Shown: positions 5,993 to 6,121 of the stretch, piece by piece | Layout of the letters: every line of letters starts with the position of its first letter | Numbering within the stretch: position 1 is the stretch's first letter | Assembly (NCBI GenBank): GCA_009885605.1 | Contig: VFKK01000255.1 | Location: 1 to 6,121, forward strand | From: Cyclobacteriaceae bacterium | GTDB lineage: Bacteria > Bacteroidota > Bacteroidia > Cytophagales > Cyclobacteriaceae | Direction: 5' to 3' | Length of the DNA: 6,121 nucleotides | The notes under the pieces: model-generated | Database searches by the model: none | Told to the model about the DNA's origin: nothing | Seen by the model: the letters and a program-made list of their open reading frames with translations, nothing else | Program-made: the position numbers and the translations under genes

Positions 5993-6121
5993 TTAAGAGT
6001 TTAGAAAATATTTAATATGTATGTACGCTTTCTTGCCACTAGCCAAATAAAACAAGCTCTGAAGTTCAAAAGCAGCAACTGTGGTCAGTCGACCGTAGTC
6101 TGTGGACGATTTGACCTTGCC
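5993..6121. other. Gene-poor right edge with overlapping short open frames
   Basis: I see no gene I can support after the TPR gene. A frame on the minus strand is open from the window edge to a TAA at 5995-5993 (42 residues, ending KKAYIHIKYFLNS). A + strand frame is open from the ATG at 6017 to the edge (35 codons, beginning MYVRFLATSQ). They overlap each other and both pass through the degenerate heptamer tract, so at most one is real and both may be chance. The minus frame could be the 3' end of a gene outside the window. Between 5847 and 5950 there are only weak A/T hairpins, such as AATGAGA (5870-5876) with TCTCATT (5889-5895). Confidence 0.2.
6081..6108. repeat. Tract of four degenerate GTGGTCN heptamers
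   Basis: The 28 bases divide exactly into GTGGTCA, GTCGACC, GTAGTCT and GTGGACG. Every unit starts with GT, has C at the sixth position, and differs from GTGGTCN by no more than two bases. From memory, intergenic tracts of similar GGTCNGT-type heptamers are frequent in some Bacteroidetes genomes; I could not check this. It is not a CRISPR array, because units abut without spacers. Confidence 0.55.

Noticed and set aside
6081..6108. CRISPR or transposon end at the right edge
   Set aside because: The units are 7 bp, abut without spacers and are degenerate; no transposase sequence or terminal inverted repeat pair is visible.

Overview
The window looks like chromosomal DNA from a member of the Bacteroidetes (Bacteroidota), most likely a Cytophagales-type marine or freshwater aerobe such as the Cyclobacteriaceae/Algoriphagus group. 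This is inferred from the protein sequences (the EtfA/EtfB style, the bifunctional-nuclease protein with a UVR tail, the CNT transporter), from A/T-rich gene starts without clear Shine-Dalgarno sequences, and from the degenerate GTGGTCN heptamers at the right edge. I could not run a database search.

Left part (1-1718, + strand): the 3' two thirds or so of a secreted-type M28 zinc aminopeptidase/peptidase, closed by a strong intrinsic terminator at 909-944. A free-standing TIR-domain gene follows, encoding 238 residues with an unrecognised helical C-terminal half. It is the only accessory, defence-like gene here. Its base composition is lower in G+C in the lines I counted, and it has no visible partner gene.

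Middle part (1725-5439, all - strand): read in the direction of transcription this is etfB, etfA, a DUF151 bifunctional-nuclease-family gene, a terminator at 3059-3085, and then nupC (a concentrative nucleoside transporter). The first three form a compact operon with gaps of 35 and 6 bp. The ETF heterodimer carries electrons from flavin dehydrogenases such as acyl-CoA dehydrogenases toward the quinone pool. nupC lies beyond the terminator and probably has its own promoter. Its 3' end meets the TIR gene head-on with only 6 bp between the stop codons.

Right part (5440-6121): a 74-bp divergent intergenic region with a dyad and a short direct repeat, then a small two-TPR protein on the + strand. 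A gene-free tail follows with an intrinsic terminator at 5951-5973 and a 28-bp tract of four degenerate heptamers.

Most of the window is ordinary housekeeping sequence. The points worth a second look are the orphan TIR protein, the heptamer tract, the in-frame etfA/DUF151 junction with a GTG start, and the dyad upstream of etfB.
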